From Pilaira anomala (Eukaryota; Mucoromycota; Mucoromycetes; Mucorales; Mucoraceae), in the NCBI GenBank assembly GCA_025716855.1, contig JAIXMQ010000044.1:62001-126000 (forward strand): a stretch of 64,000 bases of DNA. Direction: 5' to 3'. The translations under genes and the position numbers were made by a program. Below are positions 60,005 through 64,000 of this stretch, one piece after another. The notes beneath the pieces were generated by a model that did not search any database, was not told where the DNA came from, and saw only the letters and a program-made list of their open reading frames with translations. How positions within the stretch are numbered: position 1 is the first letter of the stretch; each line of letters starts with the position of its first letter.

Positions 60005-60748
60005 TTATAACTTGTAGATCATAGCTTGTATAACGCCGCGATTTGATACTTTAATTGTATCATTTTTGATATTGATAGAAGTATTTGAAGGTACCAATTT
60101 AAAATCATCTTGTAAGATACGGCCTAAATGAATTAACTTGATATTTTGATCAGGCTCTATAGGTATTTTCTTTTTTAAATCGGAAACTGTCAAAAATGGA
60201 GCAGTAGTTGGGATATCGACCAATATATCTTTTACTGCAGAGTTTGAAAGACGAACAAGAATTGTCCAAGTAGTGTTTGTATTGTTATGAGTAGTATGGT
60301 TAGGTAATGCTGCTGCTGCTGCTGCTGCTGTATATTTAGTGTCCGGTAAAGAAGGTATGTGAGGTGGGGTCGAGATGACAACAGGTTTTGTATCTTGAAT
60401 GTTACTTGTATTGGGATGAGAATCTTCAAAAGTAGGTGGTTGCTCATCACTTGAGTTGTCTATCTCTGTTGGAGTTTTTTCTTGTGCTTGTATTGAAATA
60501 GCATTGGCTGAAGTTGATGCAGGTAAAGATTCACCAGAAGTAATAGATTGTGCTTTAGTAATGACAATAGGAGGAACTGAGAAAAAATAAAATAAAATAA
60601 AAAAAAAAGAGTGTAGTGTAAGTGTATGTATATATATATTTTTTTTCGTCATCTATATGGTAATTTATTTTTTACCCTGTGGATTTGGTTGAGGATTCTG
60701 TGTTTCTTGTTGTAATGTTGTTTCTGGTTTAGAACTACAGCAGCCCAT
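60005..60748 (-). CDS. Lipid-anchored ubiquitin-like-domain protein
   Basis: Two exons, 60748-60676 and 60576-60005, give 214 residues. The start MGCCSSKPE has Gly2 for myristoylation, Cys3 and Cys4 for palmitoylation, and Ser6/Lys7. A disordered Ser/Thr/Pro/Gln region with an eight-Ala run (about 104-111) follows. The C-terminal 88 residues (127-214) read as a ubiquitin fold: TWTILVRLSN, DILVDIP, TVSDLKKKIPIEP, IKLIHLGRILQDD. The last residues (VIQAMIYKL) replace the Gly-Gly needed for conjugation, so the domain is a built-in UBL. Similar UBLs occur in membrane-linked UBL proteins and in DSC E3 ligase subunits. Known membrane UBLs (UBL3/MUB) are prenylated at the C-terminus, unlike this N-terminal anchor. 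The role is unknown. It lies 184 bases downstream of the endopolyphosphatase stop on the same strand. Confidence 0.8.
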
Positions 60749-60780
60749 GGTTATATGTAAAAAAAAAAAGAGAAAAAAAT

Positions 60781-60783
60781 AGA

Positions 60784-60825
<42 letters not shown>
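60781..60825 (+). repeat. (AG)n microsatellite
   Basis: A 45-base AG dinucleotide run in the 5' leader of the ubiquitin-like gene (read as CT on its coding strand). A CT-rich leader is common in fungal promoters. Confidence 0.9.
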
Positions 60826-60829
<4 letters not shown>

Positions 60830-60932
60830 AAAAAATAATAATAAAAAAGAATTAATATAAATAAAGTGGGAGGTAACCTTTTTTATTAAACACATCATTT
60901 ACATTACACACAACCCGAAACAAAAAAAATTA

Positions 60933-62202
60933 TTAAAAAAAGCGATTATAAAACCAATTCAACCAACCAATAGTAGGTTGTTGAACTGGAATACTTTGTT
61001 CATACCAATCATTATTGGTTTGTACAAACATATTGGCTAAATAGGTTTTCCATAACTGTTTTCCTTCTTCTGAAGTAATTTTTTCAGCAAAATCAAGCCA
61101 ACTATTAGCTGTCAAATCAGTCATGTTGTAAGTTTCATCAGTTGAATATTCTATTTCAAACTCAGGTTTAAGGTGTTTGTCTGTAGTAGGATCTCTAGCT
61201 TGATTCCAATGAGTTAAATTGGTAAAATATTGAGTGTATTTAAGCCAATCTCCAAATCTATCTGAATCTACAGTAGTTTCATATTCATTAATTCTAAAAG
61301 TTGGATAGAATAATGGAAGCATTGGTGGAGCAACATGAATAACTACTAATTCTTCTTTATTTCTATTCTTTCCTACTTTCTTGTATTGTTTATGCAATGT
61401 TGAAATAAATCTACCGGCATCTTTTTGAATGTCAATTTTATCAGCTTTTTCACCGGTCGTTAATACTTGAAAATGATCCATATTAGCATGTCCATACATG
61501 TGTCCCGTAATGATATCAGCGTATTCAGTTGATACTCTAATATAATCATCAAGACAACTATCTTTAAATGTTTTAATCGTAGGAGGTACATGTCCAATAA
61601 GAATTACTTTTACACCATCTTTTCTAGCGCGACTTAATTGTTTCTTCATCCATCTAATATGTCTTGCACCAGGTCCAGTTTGATCATTACAGCCACCAGC
61701 TACATCATTGGAGCCAAAAAAATAAAGTGAATTTAATGATAACACACGTAAACCTCGTACTACATCTACTGCAAAATAACCACCGCGTCTAAATGCTGTT
61801 ATCTGCTTTGGTGGAATAAAATCACTCCATAAAGCACTAAATTCTAACAGCTGAGGGTTGTTTCTAATTCCTCTTAATTCGTTATGAGGATGAACATCGT
61901 TATTACCTAAGTTTAAAAAGACGTGATTAGATTAGCAAGTACATTATCTAAGCCAGGGTTTCACTCTATTGTTTTTTTTTCGATTTGTTTTACCTATGCA
62001 GGGTACAATAGGTAAAGTTTTATTGTTCTTTAAACGAAAAGCATTTTTTAACAAGGTTGCGATTTCTTCATTGTAACCTATAATTTCCTCTTTTGTTCTA
62101 GTTATATACGCATCACCGTCATGTCTATCGTTTTACTATATAAATTAGTGTTCCGATCACACACAATACACAAAAAATCTCATTTAAACGATTTAGGAAT
62201 AT

Positions 62203-62235
<33 letters not shown>

Positions 62236-62681
62236 TGGCATTATCACCTGTCCAAATTACAAAATCAATTTTGTCTTTCCATTCGTTTGCAATAGTATCA
62301 ATCGAACTACGAACTAAATTCTTGGGTGAATCACAATCTGTGCCAGGTGCACCCCAATAGCCTGCTAAAAGTCCTTGTCTTTCCTTCTTCTTTTTATGTT
62401 TCTTTGGTTCACGATGGCAATCTGATTTAATCGTTGCACCTGCAACGTAGTGTTTGTCCATCTGTTTTGTTTTGTTTTTTAATAAATTGTTACACATACA
62501 AATAGATAAATATATTATGTATTTTTTTTCTGAACCTTACATGAATATCTGTAATATGGAGATACCTGCCATGTAATGTCTTTGGTTGAGTTGACATTGG
62601 CTGAACAAATGGATACTGCTGTACCGCATTTGCTATAGATGAGCCTACAAAAGCAAGTAGATAGAAACTTTCAATCTTCAT
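60933..62681 (-). CDS. PPN1: Vacuolar endopolyphosphatase (Ppn1-like metallophosphoesterase)
   Basis: Four exons, 62681-62541, 62461-62235, 62124-61994 and 61906-60933, give 490 residues. A hydrophobic N-terminal segment (about 5-19, SFYLLAFVGSSIANA) serves as signal peptide or anchor. Calcineurin-like metal-binding motifs occur in order: HITDIH (42-47), WTGDNARHD (117-125), GNND (167-170), GHVPP and ITGHMYGHAN. The HxTDxHxDxxY-type first motif is split by the first intron right after DIH, and exon 2 opens MDKHYV, giving DIHMDKHY. The Cys-containing loop WGAPGTDCDSP is typical of Ppn1. It cleaves long polyphosphate chains inside the vacuole. Yeast Ppn1 is a longer type II protein processed by vacuolar proteases; this one lacks the long C-terminal extension. 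Intron 2 starts GTA followed by a run of 28 A on the coding strand. Confidence 0.92.
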
Positions 62682-62963
62682 TATTTTAGAAAGAAAATAA
62701 AAAGAAAAGAAAAAGAGGAAAAGAGAAGAGAAAATTTTGCACTTGTACTATTATATATACGCACAAAACAAGTCCATCGGACGACAAATAAAAAAAAACC
62801 GAGTTAAACTTAATGGGTCTCATACTTCAACAGAATGTACATTTAATTTCCCGCTTTAGAGAACAGGAATCAATGATCTATTACACGTGTGACAAAAGGA
62901 GAAGATGATACCACAAGTGTGTTTATGAGGAGGGGAATTTCTTTTATTCTTTTATGTTTTTGT

Positions 62964-64000
62964 TTAACAAGGTATAGTATCTTCCTCTTCCAATGCAATT
63001 TGACCCTTGACACCCAACCATTTCTTAACAAGTGGTGAAAAAATAATGAATTGAATCACAATAATAGTATCAAATGTCAATTGGATCAATGCACAAACAA
63101 CAAATTGTATAGGCGAGTGGTTATAAAAGAAATAAAACGCCTTGAAACCATCACCAATGAACTATATATACAATATAATTTACAAAACAGCAAATGTCAG
63201 TACATAGAGTAATAACTCCTTATAAAATAATATCACTAACCCAACTAGCCAAGATCAATAAACTGAATCCTTCAGTTGTACGATGTTTAAAGTTAGTAAG
63301 TAACTGGGGTAAAGGTAATGTACTTTCAAGGCCTAAACTCAAAAAGCCTAAAATTTCAATGAATGTATCAAATCGATGTAAAAAGATATAAAGAATTCCA
63401 ACCACAGAAGTAAACAATAATAAGCAATTGATGTAATCAAGGTAATTGTCCCAACTCCAAAATGAGCGTTGAAACCATTTCATATCGATACGCTGAATAG
63501 CTTGTGATGTATGGTGATGATCTTCATCATCGTCGTCAGATGAAGAAGAAGAGCTTGAATCATCAATTGAGTTATTTCTTACGAAGGGCGTAAATGCTAC
63601 ATCATTTGGCTTATACCGAACTACAATTTCCAATAATATCAGCATGGATAAAAGCATAGCAATAGATTGAAATAATAACGTCGTGTCGAATCGTTTTCCA
63701 AGCCTATAACAATGAATTAAATAGATTTAAGTTGATCTCGTTACTATTTAAAATTACCATATATGTATTTCCTTACCAAAAAAACAAACGTAAAATGCTG
63801 TATAAAATAGTAAGTATATGGATTCTAATTAATGAAATTAATGCTATAAACTCACTTTGCAAAACATAGAATAGCACAAGTAACAGAATTGAAACCTAAA
63901 CTTGACTTTTTCTTATAGATGATTCGGTACTTTATAGATTTTATTTAATAAACATGATGAACTTTTTTTTTTCTTCACCATTACTATTTACCTGGTCAAA
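62964..64000 (-). CDS. PQ-loop repeat membrane protein, SLC66A2/Any1-like (5' end outside window)
   Basis: Exons seen: the last 9 bases of an exon at 64000-63992, then 63929-63856, 63797-63777 (21 bases), 63703-63241 and 63161-62964. Phases close and the stop is TAA at 62964-62966. Joined product reads FDQYRIIYKKKSSLGFNS, ANILRLFFWLGKRFDTTLLF, a Ser/Asp-rich cytosolic loop with an HHH run, ESTLPLPQLLTNFKHRTTEG and SWFIGDGFKAFYFFY. The second PQ loop (LPLPQLLxNxxxRTTEGFS) and the NILRxxFWxGKRF block are those of SLC66A2 (PQLC1) and yeast Any1, Golgi/endosome proteins linked to flippase function and phospholipid asymmetry. The first loop has D-Q in place of P-Q. The upstream start lies beyond base 64000. 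Confidence 0.85.

Noticed and set aside
1..64000. tRNA, rRNA, CRISPR array, bacterial operon or insertion sequence
   Set aside because: No cloverleaf-type sequence with a GTTCGAAT-type arm in a plausible setting, no rRNA-like segment, no regularly spaced repeats; intron-rich genes exclude a bacterial source.

Overview
The window is nuclear DNA of a filamentous fungus, most likely an early-diverging Mucoromycota (Mucorales-like) species. Supporting signs are the AT-rich sequence full of long poly-A, poly-T and poly-C tracts, many short introns with GTAAGT/GTAAAA-type donors and pyrimidine-rich TAG/CAG acceptors, and protein families typical of that group. There are also relics of a TnpB/Fanzor-type gene and of a non-LTR retrotransposon. 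Introns were placed by hand: for every spliced gene below the exon phases close without an internal stop. No software or database was used, so all family names rest on recognised motifs.

Layout. 1-2.3 kb: the end of a GPI-anchor-like surface protein (+), then two small mitochondrial biogenesis genes converging on each other: a CHCHD5/Mix14-like double twin-CX9C protein (+) and an SDHAF1/Sdh6 LYR protein (-). 2.3-6.8 kb is an island of transposon debris: a TA-flanked MITE-like element (2831-3361), a broken Fanzor/TnpB-like gene (3571-6304) containing a 66-A tract, and a 215-bp direct repeat that copies the 3' end of that relic. Next comes a 622-residue unassigned protein (6899-8767) and an unidentified, possibly decayed minus-strand gene (9.1-10.0 kb). 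10.8-22.5 kb, minus strand: a Golgi-type DXD glycosyltransferase, then a complete 20-exon neurofibromin/Ira-type RasGAP (2724 residues). Head to head with the latter, 23.1-25.3 kb (+), is mitochondrial GatB/Pet112. 25.3-29.2 kb has no intact gene and holds a decayed LINE reverse transcriptase.

29.2-44.0 kb is a run of minus-strand housekeeping genes: a 1767-residue SEL1-repeat protein, a DUF4211 protein with a PIP box, a Kes1/Osh4-type oxysterol-binding protein, the complex I subunit NDUFA7/NUZM, and the rRNA/tRNA acetyltransferase Kre33/NAT10. A 3.4-kb gene-poor stretch leads to acetyl-CoA synthetase (47.5-49.7 kb, +), then a small BTB/T1-domain protein. After another 3.0-kb gap with a 77-A tract comes a 1646-residue DUF3712 (Tag1-like) membrane protein. 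The right end has, on the minus strand, a lipid-anchored ubiquitin-like protein, an endopolyphosphatase (Ppn1) and a PQ-loop protein (SLC66A2/Any1-like) that runs off the window.

How the genes relate. There are no operons. Four products act in mitochondria: CHCHD5-like, SDHAF1, GatB and NDUFA7. Several others serve membrane traffic and the vacuole or Golgi: the glycosyltransferase, Osh4-like, Ppn1, the DUF3712 protein and the PQ-loop protein. The best candidates for something new are the Fanzor relic with its duplicated 3' end, the unassigned 622-residue family, and the PIP-box/DUF4211 protein.
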